Shown piece after piece: positions 43,017-54,240 of a DNA stretch of 64,000 nt. The stretch lies in the NCBI GenBank assembly GCA_022478985.1, contig JAKSZP010014466.1:248001-312000 (forward strand), read 5' to 3'. Position 1 is the first letter of the stretch. Each line of letters begins with the position of its first letter. This DNA is from Massospora cicadina. Its lineage: Eukaryota; Entomophthoromycota; Entomophthoromycetes; Entomophthorales; Entomophthoraceae. The position numbers and the translations under genes are program-made. The notes beneath the pieces were generated by a model. The model was not told where the DNA came from. It did not search any database and saw only the letters and a list, made by a program, of their open reading frames with translations.

Positions 43017-43513
43017 TGTTGCGATTCTGATATGACTGGACAATAAGTCCTGAGTCAATATAGTGGAACGAATGGAATCCGCCAAATTGTTATGGATATA
43101 ATTAATTTAAGCGCCTTAAAATGAGGCGATATTGGGTTATTGGGAAACCAACTGAATTGGGTGATCGTGAATTAATGAATGAAGAATTGAAGGAACCAAT
43201 GAGCTACGGCAAAGTGAATTACTAAGCCATGAAAGTGGTACCATCCAAAGTTGCTATGATACAAGCAGGATGAGATGATCAAGGAGGGTAGGTTGTTGAT
43301 AGAAGAGAGTGCACAGAACAAGAGAGGAGCCGCTACAGCGATTATATTAAATAAAAGAGTATAGTAGGAGCAGGTGCTTCACATATATTAATAAGTTTAT
43401 TTCTGTTGATTCAAGGGCAACGATCCTCATATTGTTAGTCCTATTGCTCAGTGGGTCAAACCCTGTGAAAATCCATTACGGCGTATCTCATTTATAACGC
43501 CAATTTTATAAAA
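43017..43513 (+). repeat. 3' LTR of A (497 bp)
   Basis: Starts TGTTGCGATTCTGATATGA and ends TTTTATAAAA, where the final CA has become AA. Followed by the ATATT duplication. Confidence 0.93.
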
Positions 43514-43518
43514 ATATT

Positions 43519-43640
43519 GCTGCAATAAAATTGCTCCCAATGTAGTGGAAGAAGTGTTGCATGCAAAAATTAAGGGTTTGTCTGCATTAGCATTCTTGAG
43601 CACAGGTGAGGACACAAACACGTGTTTTATAGCATCAAAT
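43519..43640 (-). pseudogene. Gypsy RNase H, element B, upstream part
   Basis: On the minus strand, PLIFACNTSSTTLGAILLQQ ends at the insertion point of A. The catalytic D-A of the family appears as N-T. The frame continues with YDGVEHPVA beyond A. Confidence 0.85.
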
Positions 43641-44430
43641 GCCTGCTGGAATTTTGAGGCTAATGGAAAGGAGCGTTCTTGCCAGTGAGGGGGTGCAGAG
43701 GAGAGGCCAGCTGTGAGAGGGCAGGAGAGAATTAATTCAGGAAGATGGTGATGCCTAAGAAACTCCATAATTGCTTTTGGGTCGTCATGGTAGGCCACTT
43801 GAGAATAGCCTTGAGTTTACAAGGTGGGATAGCATAGATATATTTTAGTACCAAATTGCCCAAGAAAATGACCTCATCATGGAAAAACTCACGCTTTGAT
43901 GTCTTTACAAATGGACCCGCCTTGTACAGATTAGTGAGCACAGCCTCCTGATCTAAAGCATTCTGTTCAAGGGTTGGGGAGTGGATGAGGATATCATCAA
44001 TATAAGCCACGGCGCATTTGTTACGCAAATCACCTAGCACGTCATCAATCATCTTCTGGAACATAGTAGACGCCTTTTTTAACCCAAAAGAAATAACATG
44101 GAATTGAAATACCCCACCTCATCTGGATTGCAGTAAGCCATTCCTGATCTTTGACTACCAGATTTGGTTGAAAACGTTCACCAGATCAATTTATGAAAAT
44201 ACTTTTGACTTTGCAACGGCTTGGGCGATTGTTTGTTCCAAAAGAAGTGGAAAGGGGTCGTGGATTGTGATGTTGTTGAGTGACTGTAATCCACACAAGG
44301 GTGCAGTGTACCATTCGCCTTTTTTGCAAGCACAATAGGGGAGTCAGCTGGAGATAACTCCTTAAAGAGTCAACCCTTTGCAAGCATGTCGTCAATACAT
44401 GCATCCAAGGGCACAGTTTTTTCATCATAA
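43641..44430 (-). pseudogene. Gypsy reverse transcriptase, element B
   Basis: Minus-strand text: FQKMIDDVLGDL, AVAYIDDILIHSPTL with an intact YIDD box (near 44005), FVKTSKREFFHDEVIFLGN, LKAILKWPTMTTQKQLWSFL and, in another frame, FQQAFDAIKHVFVSSPVL. The region before YIDD (44060-44430) is in several frames. Related to J's polymerase. Confidence 0.88.
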
Positions 44431-44647
44431 GAGGGTAAATTGGAAATTTTTGTTAACCACATGTACTGTCATACAGAACGTAAGGTCATATTTTAAATGT
44501 GTGGAAGTTGAGTAGCCTTTTCCATACTGAAAATTTCCTTGTACGCTGAAATAGATGGGGAAAATTGGGAGGCAAGTCCGTGGGTGTAGCAAGTGTGGAA
44601 ATGGTACCTTTTCCCCACGCTTTACATAAAGTGTCAAGTAGAGGGAG

Positions 44648-45267
44648 CTAACCACCATCGTGAGCATTTTCAAAGAGTAACATTATTGAAGTCAAATTAA
44701 TCGTTACTTGTTGGCATCTCCACCAATTCACACCAAAGATAGCTGGGAATACTAAGTCAGGCATGGCTGAGAAATAATCACTGAATTTATAATTGTCCAC
44801 TTGAAATGGGACTGGATGAAGCACCTTGTAAGATGACTGCCTGGTGGAAGATGCCACCAACAACTCCAAACTGACATCCAAGTCCAATTTCAACTGATGC
44901 GCTAAATTAAAAATCATAAAAATCCAGCTGCTCCTGTATCTACCAAGGCCTCAAATGACACCTGGCGTGTGCCCAGATGAATTTTAACAGTTAACAGGAA
45001 GTAGGCTTGTTCCTGCTTGTAGGTGAGCTTTTTAGGGATTGCTAAACCAATTTTGGCAACTAACGGAAGAAGGGGAAAATCTGAAGTGAATTCAGTGTGG
45101 CTTTCTGGGTCCTGAATGTACTGATCTGTGGGGCCCAGGATGGGGCTGGACTTAGCCAACTGGAAAAGGATTTGAAACTGATATGGTAAAACCCACAAAA
45201 CACCCCACCCAATGGGTAAAAAGGAGAGGGTGAGAATTATTGGTCGCTCCATTATGTCATGGAGCAT
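44648..45267 (-). pseudogene. Gypsy protease region, element B, with no gag before it
   Basis: The minus-strand frame from ATG 45267 is open for 117 codons. It begins 13 bases inside the LTR, crosses the LTR/primer-site junction (a second ATG at 45252), and reads LGPTDQYIQDPESHTEF, then VSFEALVDTGAAGF with the catalytic DTGA near 44930. The next frame (44917-44648) has FNLAHQLKLDLDV and FPAIFGVNWWR, as in J. About 750 bp of gag present in J are missing. Confidence 0.8.
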
Positions 45268-45797
45268 GCTGAAAATGATATTTAAACTTGCCTGAATTTC
45301 TGGGTGAATTACTACCTAAAACCTAATCCAGAATGCCGTGGGAATAGCCTTCCAAATTGACATTTGGAATATAGAGAAGCCAGCCATGAGGACCATCCAG
45401 GGGTGTTAAAATTGGGATCGTCACCCATTTTATTACTCAATAAAGTATTTAAAGCTAAAGTATTTGTCTTTTTTGATAATTTTTTATTGAATATAAAGGG
45501 AAATAAAGTAAGAAAATGGAGCAGCAACGGTACATGTCAGGGACCGCTGCTTATAAACATGATGGAGAAAATAAAGATGTGAATGCAACTGCAATTAAGA
45601 ATAAATTTGAACCAATCTGTTAAATTGGGTTCCTGGACCTAATTTTCAACCAAATTGGGTCCAGACTGTATAGCCAAATTCTGGGCTCATTACTTGAATT
45701 TAATTTTTTTATCATGCACATACATTTGCTAGGACAGTGACGCTTTGAATGTATGGAAAGTTGTGCCCAAGGCCAAGCCACATAGGGCTGAGCTCAG

Positions 45798-46903
45798 TGT
45801 TATATTCTGAGGATTGCTTGCTTTATAAAATTAGATCCTGTGCATCTATTCAGGTTGAAGTTCAGGTGAAAGATCCTCAATTTAGCCTGTGTCTTATGGC
45901 AAATTGAATGTTTGGAGCCCACTAGGCATATTCCAATTATTCTGATTCTTCTGGTCAATCTTGGGCTTTTTTACCTCTGTATTTGGGAACTTCTACCAAG
46001 GCAGGAAAAGGTACAAGCTGAGGATTCTGAAATTCCAGCTTGTCGACACTCTCCTAAGATAGGACTTTGATAAAAAAGCCAGATAAAGAGAAATAATAAG
46101 ATATCTTTATTTAAAATATAATATTTGATGATCATTTATTAGGCTGGCGCCAGTATACCTTTAGGGCATCTCCTGGCTACACATTGAGCATTCAATTTTC
46201 ACAGATAATTATTTTCCACCTCATTTTGGCCCTGAACTAATACAATTATGACCTATTGCTAGGACTATTGGTGGCAAAATACTCTCATATTTGGAAAGAA
46301 GTCAGGGGCAAAGATCGCAGTATAAAAGTTAAAAATTGTCCTAGGATCATCCCAATTTGAGTTTTGTCATACTGCTGACAAAATATGACTTCTGGGAAAG
46401 TTGGCATCAATTTCAATTAAATGATGTACTCCTGGTTGGAACGTCAGCAGGCCTCTCTCAATAGCATTAAGTACTCCCATTTTGGCAATCTATGTGCAAG
46501 TGCTATTGTGCCAAACTATGAGGATCAACATACAAAATTTTCCATAGGATAGGAAATTAATTGTGACATTATGATGTCTATTTGTCCATGGAATCTCAAA
46601 GGTTATCTTTAAATCAATTCTTGGACAATTTCTTAAGCTAGATGATTGATATTGCTTCCAATTAGTCAGGAACAATGCTGGGTTTGTTGTATGTATAGTC
46701 AGCTTGAATTTGCAGGGATATTTGGCCCAAGCTTTTAATAAAATGATTATTTAATTGACGTTGAGATAATCAGCATGAGCCATATAATAGTAATTGGCTT
46801 TAGTTGAGAATTAGAGTAAATTAGCTTGAGTTTTCAGAGGATAATCAGTTGAACTGTTGGTTGTTGAAGGGTTTATTTTTGGGTCAACCACCAGAATCTG
46901 ACA
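45798..46903 (-). repeat. 3' LTR of D (1106 bp)
   Basis: Plus-strand ends TGTTATATTCTGAGG and CAGAATCTGACA. Matches 49254-50370. Confidence 0.92.
46265..46736 (-). pseudogene. Open frame inside the 3' LTR of D
   Basis: Same frame as in the other LTR: LLKAWAKYPCKFK, TNPALFLTNWKQYQ, NVTINFLSYGKFC, then a TAG where the other copy has W, KMGVLNAIERGLL, HHLIEIDANFPRSHILSAV, a TGA, NSNWDDPRTIFNFYTAIFAP and DFFPNMRVFCHQ before the TAG at 46265-46267. Product family not recognised. Confidence 0.55.
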
Positions 46904-47306
46904 TTTTCCCCCACTTGACTCAAACATAAGCCCTAAGGTTCCCAATTAGCCTTCATTGATATTTGTCATTTGTTATTTTCATCCCAAATTGCCAATAGAA
47001 GTAGGGCAAGTGCATAGCCTTAGCTTTGGTCCCAATTACTAATAAATCTGTATTCAGATCCTCTCCCCATCCTCAAGTGCAAACTTTAGTATTAATTAGG
47101 TTATATATATTCTTTTTTAAACTTTTTCCTTTAGTTTTTCCCTCTTTATAAAATGATCTTATTATATACTTATATTTTCCTTAGTTGGCCAGATTATTGA
47201 ACCTTCTTAGGAATTTGGCATGGCCTCAGTTGTATATATGGCCGGTCTTTGGGCTGATTAGGGTATCAAAACAATGGTAACAGCTTCTTAAGTAATTGAT
47301 AAACTC

Positions 47307-49217
47307 TTAAGTTTCCATTTCTCTATTGAATGCAGGTATCATGACTTGATGCAAGTCAAAGCAGGACATGACTGCATGTTCCATTGCAACCATAGCGTCA
47401 AACTTATCTATTGCATTGCACCTGAGCAATACTTGTACCTTATGAAATAATCTATACAAAATCCTTAATAGTCTCATTCTGCTTAAGTTTTCAATATTAA
47501 AAAGATCTCTTTTTTGGGCCTCTAATTTTCCAGGCCCTCCAAATTGTTTTGTCACCGCAATTTTGGCATCCATATAGGACCAATCATAGCCTAAATAGGG
47601 AATAATGAGGTCACAGCTATGAGCATTGCGTGAGTTAATTAGTGCTGATCCTTTTGCATGGTCTGATGCTCCCCACATTTCTTTTTCAAATAGCTTGAGA
47701 AAAGAGTGAACGTTTCCATCTTTATCAAACTTTAGCAAGTTTAATGGTAAAAAGTCATCTCTCCATGTTTTGGGCATAGGGGTTGTACTTCTTACAAAAC
47801 TTGAACGTCTTGGTGTATCATCATTTAAATCAGCCCTCTCTCCCGTTGGGGAGTATCTGGATTCATGATTGATGCAGGACTTTAGACATAGGATGGATGT
47901 TCAAAATACAGGTTTCTAAATTAGTGTTTTTTGATAATTCAATTCATGATATTGCTCCAAACTACTGGATTCAAGTTCTTGAATTCTCCCTTAGTTTCGT
48001 TTTCCACACTGTTTTTTTGGCTGAATGAGCAGAGCAATTTCCCAAATCTCTTTTGTCAAGGCTATGTAACCACCGGCAGCTTTGTTTTTTGAGGGATTTG
48101 AATTCTTTTTTATGGTTGTCATACTCCTCTTCAAATAATGCTTGATTGGAAGTTATGATTTCTCTTTGGCCATACTGTCTGCTCAGGAATTTGTCGTTGA
48201 TAATTGCATTCTAAGTTCCCAATTCTCCTAATCAATTTCAGTATTTCTAACCTGCAATCTTGACATAACAGTCCAAATTTTGGAAAAACCTCTTTGATCT
48301 GGGCATCCTCCTCATTCCTATTTGGGAAAGCTGATAATGATGCAAGGTCTTATATGCTTTTGTTCACAGTATCCAGTTCAGTATGAACATAATTCTTAAA
48401 GTTATTGTGCTTTGAATTAGGTACAGGTGATTTCTCTGGGCTGAAGTGGCCTGTATGGTAAGTCATTCTGTATGAGATAATAGGAAAACAAAACAAGTTT
48501 CCAGTTTTTTCCAGCAGTTATTCATGTTTTGTACTCATTCATGTTATAAAACATGGTGAGCATGAACTTCTGCGGTTATCTTTATAACCCTTTCGTTTAG
48601 GAGCTCCTTGAGGTTGTTTAATCTCTTATGAACTTCATTGGCAAGTCCTATACTATCTACAATTGCTTTTTGAACTTCAGTAAAAGTATAATTTAATTTG
48701 TCCAGTAGAGCATTTTGGAAAGATTGTTCCTCCCTTTATACATGGTAAATTCCGTGAGTTCCTGATTTTGTCTAGCAAGGATTCTCTGGGTATGCTCTGG
48801 TAGAGGGTTGGACAAAGTTAACCAGGAATCTATTATTTGTTTGACTGTCTGTGAGACGTTTGGCAAGAGATGCCATGGTTGCATCATGATACTTCATGTA
48901 TATCTCCATCTTGAGCGCCTGGTTTTAAGGTAATAGAACAGGCCAAAGGAGGGATCAATTTGTGAAGTACCAAACGTAAAACCCTGATATAGACTTTCCA
49001 GATTAGCTTTTACATTTTCAGATGTAAGATTAATTGGGTTTGTTGTATCTATATGAACTCCCCCCACGGTGATAAGATCCAGGGAGTAGGAGGTACCCGC
49101 ATCAGAGCCTTGGCGGCTGGTTTTATAATAATCAGAGATTACCTTGTCACTAGTTTCCATCTCGTTGTCACTTTCTCTTCTAGCTGAATCTTCCAGTAAC
49201 TGGTTGTGTTTGTCCAT
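47307..49217 (-). pseudogene. Gag-like protein of element D
   Basis: The frame starts at ATG 49217, 36 bases from the LTR (MDKHNQLLEDSARRESDNE), and continues through several breaks. The middle (about 48720-48000) is coiled-coil-like (ANEVHKRLNNLKELLNERVI, QALFEEEYDNHKKEFKSLKK). The open end 47777-47307 reads WRDDFLPLNLLKFDKDGNVH, FLKLFEKEM, KIAVTKQFGGPGKLEAQKRD and FHKVQVLLRC, which looks like a capsid-type gag domain. No CCHC knuckle and no protease DTG. The reading stops at the TGA before 47307; about 400 bp without coding signal lead to the polypurine tract. Confidence 0.65.
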
Positions 49218-49253
49218 TTAAGAGAGTGTCAATGATTTTGAGTGAGCACTAGT

Positions 49254-50370
49254 TGTTAAATTCTGAGGATCGCTCACTTGATAAATTAGATCCTGCATGT
49301 CTAATTGGGTTGAAGTTCAGCTGGAAGATCCTTGATTTAGCTTGTGTTTATGGTATTTTAACTGTTCAGAAGCTCACTAGGCATATTCCAATTATTCTGA
49401 CTCTTCTGGTCAATCTTGGGCTTAATTTTCCCTCTTTATTTGGGAACTTATACCAAGGCAAGAAAAGGTACAAGCTGAGGATTCTTAAAATGCCAACTTG
49501 TCAACACTCTTCTAAGATAGGACTTTGGTAAAAAAGACATATAAAGAGTATTTAATAGAATATAACTTTATTTAGAATATATTATTTGATAATCATTCAT
49601 TAGGCTGGCGCCAGTATTTATAGCTCTAAGGCATCTCCTGGCCACATATTAAGCATGCAATTTCCACAGATAACTATTTCCTGCCTCAGTTCTGCCCTTG
49701 TACTATTACAATTATGATCTAATGCTAGGACTATTGGTGGTAAAAGACTCTCATATTTGGAAAAAGTCAGGGGCAAAAATCGCAGTACAAAAGTGAAAAA
49801 TTGTCCTAGGATCATCCCAGTTTTGAGTTTTTGCATACAGCTGACAAAATATGACTTCTGGGAAATTTGGCACTGATTTCAATTAAATGACGTACCCCTA
49901 ATTGAGACATCATCAGGCCTCTTTCAATAGCATTAAATACTCCCATTTGGGCCGTCCATGTGCAAGTGATATCATGCCAATTATGAGGATCAACCCACAA
50001 AATTTGCCATAGGGTGGGAAATTAACAATGACATTGTGTGTCTATTTGTCTATGGTATTTTCAAAGGTTATTTTTGGATTGATTCTCAGATAATTTCTTA
50101 AGCTGAATAGTTGATATTGCTCCCAATTACTCAAGACCAATGCTGGGTTTGTTGTATATATAATTGGCCTGAATGTGCGGGAATATTTAGCCCAAGCTTT
50201 TAACAAAATAATTGAATTCAATTTAAGGTGAGATAATTGGCCTGAGCTGTATAATAGTAATTGGCTTTAGTTGAGAATTAATATAATAAAGCTTGAGTTT
50301 TGGGAGGATAATCAGTCTGATCTGTTGGTTGTCAAAGGGCTTAATTCAGGTAAACCACCAGAATCTGACA
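49254..50370 (-). repeat. 5' LTR of D (1117 bp)
   Basis: Plus-strand ends TGTTAAATTCTGAGG and GAATCTGACA; followed by CTCAG. Contains the LTR frame at 49731-50202. Confidence 0.92.
49731..50202 (-). pseudogene. Open frame inside the 5' LTR of D, unknown product
   Basis: On the element's sense strand: LLKAWAKYSRTFRPIIYTTN, PALVLSNWEQYQLFSLRNYL, KITFENTIDK, a TAG, NVIVNFPPYGKFCG, a one-base shift, DPHNWHDITCTWTAQMGVFN, AIERGLMMSQLGVRHLIEI, AKFPRSHILSAVCKNS and, after another shift, WDDPRTIF and TAIFAP. Differences from the other LTR fall largely at third codon positions. No ATG near the start was found; about 155 codons. I do not recognise the family. Confidence 0.55.
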
Positions 50371-50703
50371 CTCAGTTTGTGGGGAAGGAGTTAACCCCTT
50401 TTACCTGTTGGGGACAAGTTTGTGCCAGATGTAATGGTGGGATCTTAGCAGTTTTGGGACGTTTTTCACAATTTTGCCAATTCCTGGAAAACTCTTCAGA
50501 TATTCTCTATTAACTCGGTGGAAGAGGCCACTGAAAGGGGGACTGCAGCTTCTAGAGTGTACGCCGTTACCAACCTCTCATCCATCACATGAGCTAAATT
50601 ACACTGGGAGGTGAGAGTCATGGATGTTGGCTTCTGACCCTTTTTTGAGCGGAATGGGAATTGATCTTAGTCCAGATGGAGAGGTTCCTTACTAATACTT
50701 ACA

Positions 50704-50950
50704 CATATAAACAATTCAGGGTGTATTTGCATGAAGTAAAGTTTAAATTTGTAAAGGATCATGCTTCATTATACTGGTTGCAGAAACTGAGGGAGCCTGA
50801 AGGGTGTTTATCCTGATGACTCTCAAACTTCAGGATAACAACTTCAAAATCCTCACCAACATGGAGAAAAACATTTTAATGCAGATTTTTGTTGGAATTA
50901 CCTATGATCTCTGTTACAGTGGATCTGAGCAATGTAATGTATGACGAAAT
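50704..50950 (+). pseudogene. Gypsy RNase H, element F, part 2
   Basis: Resumes right after B: CATATAAACAATTC, with the text TYKQFRVYLHEVKFKFVKDH, ASLYWLQKLREPEG. The catalytic T-D-H reads K-D-H. Continues 34500-34767. Confidence 0.85.
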
Positions 50951-52140
50951 TCTTAGTGGACAATATACAATGAACCGCCTTAAGTCATAGAGTTGTTAAA
51001 CAAGACGCGAGCTAATACCTTCTAGCAGAATGGTGAGTTGTATAAGCGGGTTGGATATTCTTGGTGAACTTTCTGAGACCCTCAGCGCGGCTGAGGATTA
51101 TAATGAGTGCGCACAAGGCAGTCAGACATGGCGGATTGCACAATGTGCTTGAATTGTTGCACCTTCATTATTTTTGGGAGAAAATGAACTTCAATGTGCT
51201 TATGACAATTATCTGCTGCCACTAGTGCCAAGTGGAAAAGCCATTCCACCAGAAGACTTTTTATTGATTGGTGAAACCGCGGTTTGCTTGCATACGGTTT
51301 CCATCACCGTTGTGGGTCCCCTGTAAACTGAAGCAAACTGTTAAATTACATTCCGGTGGAAATCGACCACTTGACCAGGTAGGTAGAAGCACAAGCGATT
51401 CAGGATTTGGGGGCGGTCACAGTGGACAATTTCATAATGGAATGTATAATTCAGCAACATGGCTGTCCTCAGTTCATTCTTACTGATAATGGAACCAACT
51501 TTACCTCACACATTCTGCCAAAGCCAAAGGAGCTGATGGCCATCCATGGAGCTCTGATGACCCCATGTTACTCTGAATCCAACGGGATGGTTGAACAGGT
51601 TAATGGGACCTTGGTGAACATACTCCAAAAGTTGGTAGTGGATCACCATTTGGATTGAAGTTCTTTCCTTTCTACTGACATCTTTGCCTAAAGCATTTTA
51701 TATCACTCTGCCATGTGGAAGAGTCCTTTTCAGTTACTATATGGATGACACACAGCGCTACCTGCCCTGCTCTACGCCTGTGTAGAAGATACTGGAAGAA
51801 TGGATCCACAACGTTACTTGACCAACCTTGCAAGTACTTTAATAAAGCTTAAAACTGAAGTGTACTCTTTTAGCTTGGCCAAAAAGATAAAGAATCAGGC
51901 CGCTGACCAGGCACGTCATAGTGGGCTAGCCCATTTACAAGAAGGGGAGATGGTGTTATTCCATGACCAGCACAGGTTTAATAAAAAGCAAATTTTGGCT
52001 AACATCTGGATTGGTACATTCAAAATAATTGAGAAGATGAGAATTGGTGCCTACACTATCAAAAATCCCATGAGTGGTTGAATCATTAATTGAGTGCATA
52101 AAGTTTCCTTTCTGCATAAAAACAATAGGAGACTTATCGT
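50951..52140 (+). pseudogene. Gypsy integrase, element F
   Basis: Decayed HHCC region near 51100-51240 (MSAHKAVRHGGLHNVLELL, CCH-CQVEK with a stop) and catalytic core at 51407-51658: VDNFIMECIIQQHGCPQFIL, TDNGTNFTSHIL and SNGMVEQVNGTLVNILQKL. The C-terminal part 51800-52081 is open (LTNLASTLIKLKTEVYSFSL, EGEMVLFHDQHRFNKKQIL). Better kept at the C-terminus than A. Confidence 0.88.
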
Positions 52141-52158
52141 CCAGTCAAGAGGGGGTAA

Positions 52159-52754
52159 TGTTGGAAAATTGATATGACTGGACAATAAGCTCCAAATAAC
52201 TGCGGCAGTTTGGGAGATATTATCTAAAGCTGAGTAATAGAATAATATTGATGAGATCGCCTCTAAATAAGGCGATAAGGTGATATTGAGCTCTGTACTA
52301 ATATTTATTGGATTGCCTCTAAATAAGGAGATAAGGAAATGTCAACTTACAACAAAGAATTATATGATAGCCTCAAACTAAGGCGATAGCAAAATTAACA
52401 ATAATAGGCACTGCCAGAGCCTGTCAGTTCATAACAAAAAGCCAATAAGTATATAGCGGAACAGAATAGCCTAAGTGAAAAGGGTTGTATAGGCTGAAGT
52501 TGTGATATATAAAAGTGATGAGAAGACTAGAAAGGGAAATTTTTGATTAATAGGAAAGAGGAAGCGATCAGAAGGATCTACTAATATTATAATAAATCAA
52601 AGTGATGTTGCTGAAGCTGCTGCTCCATATTTTATTAGGATATTACCATTTGTTTTGGTGGCAGGCAATCCCCATATTGTCCATCCGTTTCTCAGTGGCT
52701 TGACCCTGCGCAACTCTTACAGCTTATAGCAATTATATCGCCAATTTTATAACA
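52159..52754 (+). repeat. 3' LTR of F (596 bp)
   Basis: Starts TGTTGGAAAATTGATATGAC after the tract AAGAGGGGGTAA and ends TTTTATAACA, followed by AGGAT. Confidence 0.92.
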
Positions 52755-54240
52755 AGGATCCAAAGCCAAAGCCAATTGAGCGCCCTAAGGACATCTCCTG
52801 CAACAAGGAAGGGCTGGACAATGTGTTATAAGAAAGATGATGGACCTGACATGCCTGATTTAACCCTTTTCTATTGCTCATCTGACCTATATAGATAACT
52901 CATCTGATGAAGAATCTGAAGGGGTTATGAAGATGTTGGATACTATACTCTTAGGAGCGTCAGATGAAGTTGAAATTCCCTATTGTTTGAACAAAGGAGG
53001 AGTAGATAAGACCAAGATACGTAAGAAAACTTATCTAAGTCAAGTTCTGGGGTGACCTGAGGTTATTGATGCCACTAGTGATTCTGACCAGTTTCTTGCA
53101 TTGTTGATACAACTTATTCAGCATGTCCATACCTTAGAATCCATCAAGGAGAGATATCCTGAGATATCTTGAAAACTTACTTCCACTTTCTTTTTAAGGG
53201 GCTATAGATCTTCCTCCTAACTTTAGTGGAGCTATAAACAAGGTAGAGTTCATCATCTAAAAGGTACAGGTCATGGCCATCTTTGACAATAGTTCCCAAA
53301 AAATGTGATCTCCTCATAGTTTATCAAGAAAATTAAGTTGGCACCCAAATTGAAATACTCTCAAGCGTATGGAACTGCAATTCCAAACAGTACTCATGAT
53401 ATCAGGGAATACTCCTATTTAACTATTTGAATTGGGAAGCTTATCTTGTCAGCACCTGGTTTGTCCTTATATAAAGATAATTATGACATAATTATTGGTA
53501 CTTAACTTATTCATGAGTATGATGAAATTATCAAAATGAAACAGGCTTATATCTACTTGAATAATTATGGGGTTCTTCTGTTTATATATAATAAAAATCT
53601 CAACAAAAATTACTCTTTCTTGGTTGAGTACCTTCTTATGCATTATATCAACATTAGACAGCGTCCAGGTGAAATACAAAGAGATTGTATGATTCAGTGG
53701 ACGCTTAAAAGGGTATTCCCTTCTATGCCTCCGAAAAGATTGTAATCAAGTCTGGTAAATAACAAATGATTAACACCAAGATTACTTTACAGATTTTTAA
53801 AACTGCTTATTCCATATAACAAGTATTGATGGAGTTAGTCATCTAGAGCCCCAAGTCCTGTATGTAATACTAGATCCTGCTTACCAGCGACCCAATATTA
53901 TTCTGCTGAGGAAATTTAATAAAAGAGATTGTATTGTGAAAAAAACATCAAAAGATAGGAAAAGGCCTGTTGATTCTAATTAAGAATATTGAAAAATTCA
54001 CTCTATCAGTTCTATGTTAGATATGGGACTCCCTACTGACAAATTATTATGTACTTTGCATGACATTCATATCTTAAATGAACTAACCCCAGATTAGCTT
54101 AAAGAAATTTACTCTTTATTACATGCCTACAGTAATATTTTCTCTAAATCTGACACTAATTATGGGCACATGAATAATGGAGCCACACAATTGATGTTGG
54201 TTATGTCAGTTGTATCTGATATAAGCCTAACATAAATCAA
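52755..54240 (+). pseudogene. Gag end, protease and linker of element G
   Basis: After F the text is weak (KDPKPKPIERPKDISCNKEG). From 52910 to 53150 one frame reads MLDTILLGASDEVEIPYCLN and ATSDSDQFLALLIQLIQHVH. The protease core near 53270-53400 appears as AIFDNSS (family D-S/T-G-A), then IKKIKLAPKLKYSQAYGTAI and KDNYDIIIGT (53476-53505). The region up to 54240 is linker. Several stops. Confidence 0.65.

Larger units (their letters stand above)
37586..43513 (+). mobile_element. Gypsy element A, complete (5928 bp)
   Basis: TG...CA-type LTRs (37586-38080 and 43017-43513). The exact 5-bp target duplication ATATT is at 37581-37585 and 43514-43518. It is inserted in the RNase H domain of B. Contents: primer site, gag with CCHC knuckle, protease, reverse transcriptase, RNase H, integrase, polypurine tract. 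It is the best-kept gypsy copy here, though each gene has stops. A and D are the innermost insertions of the nest. Confidence 0.97.
45798..50370 (-). mobile_element. LTR element D: gag-only, non-autonomous (4573 bp)
   Basis: LTRs of 1106 and 1117 bp with TG...CA ends and an exact CTCAG duplication (45793-45797 and 50371-50375). On the minus strand the left LTR is preceded by the polypurine tract AAGTGGGGGAAAA (46904-46916), and the right LTR is followed by a changed primer site (TAGTGCTCACT, 49251-49241). The 2350-bp internal region has gag-like frames only; no protease, polymerase or integrase is readable. It must have moved with another element's pol. Confidence 0.9.
34768..50703 (-). mobile_element. 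Chromovirus B (gypsy), inserted in F, carrying A and D
   Basis: LTRs at 34768-35636 and 45255-50703 (the latter split by D). Target duplication CATAT at 34763-34767 and 50704-50708 is exact. On the minus strand the order is 5' LTR, protease, reverse transcriptase, RNase H (split by A), integrase, chromodomain, polypurine tract, 3' LTR. Without A and D it is about 5.4 kb. No gag: only about 330 bp separate the LTR from the protease core, against about 1.1 kb in J. Confidence 0.92.
45255..50703 (-). repeat. 5' LTR of B, split by element D
   Basis: Halves 45255-45797 and 50376-50703, joined through the CTCAG duplication of D. Aligns with 34768-35636. Confidence 0.9.
28871..52754 (+). mobile_element. 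Gypsy element F, inserted in G and itself a host for B and solo LTR L
   Basis: LTRs at 28871-29470 and 52159-52754. AGGAT flanks at 28865-28869 and 52755-52759 (one extra T on the left) mark a 5-bp target duplication. The internal order is primer site, gag, protease, reverse transcriptase, RNase H, integrase, polypurine tract. The RNase H is split by B at 34768 and resumes at 50704. The two LTRs differ clearly by eye, more than those of A, which fits F being the older insertion. Same family as A and H. Confidence 0.9.

Noticed and set aside
45950..46040. Similar open frames at 45950-46040 and 49400-49490 as a duplicated gene
   Set aside because: They are the same position in the two LTRs of D.
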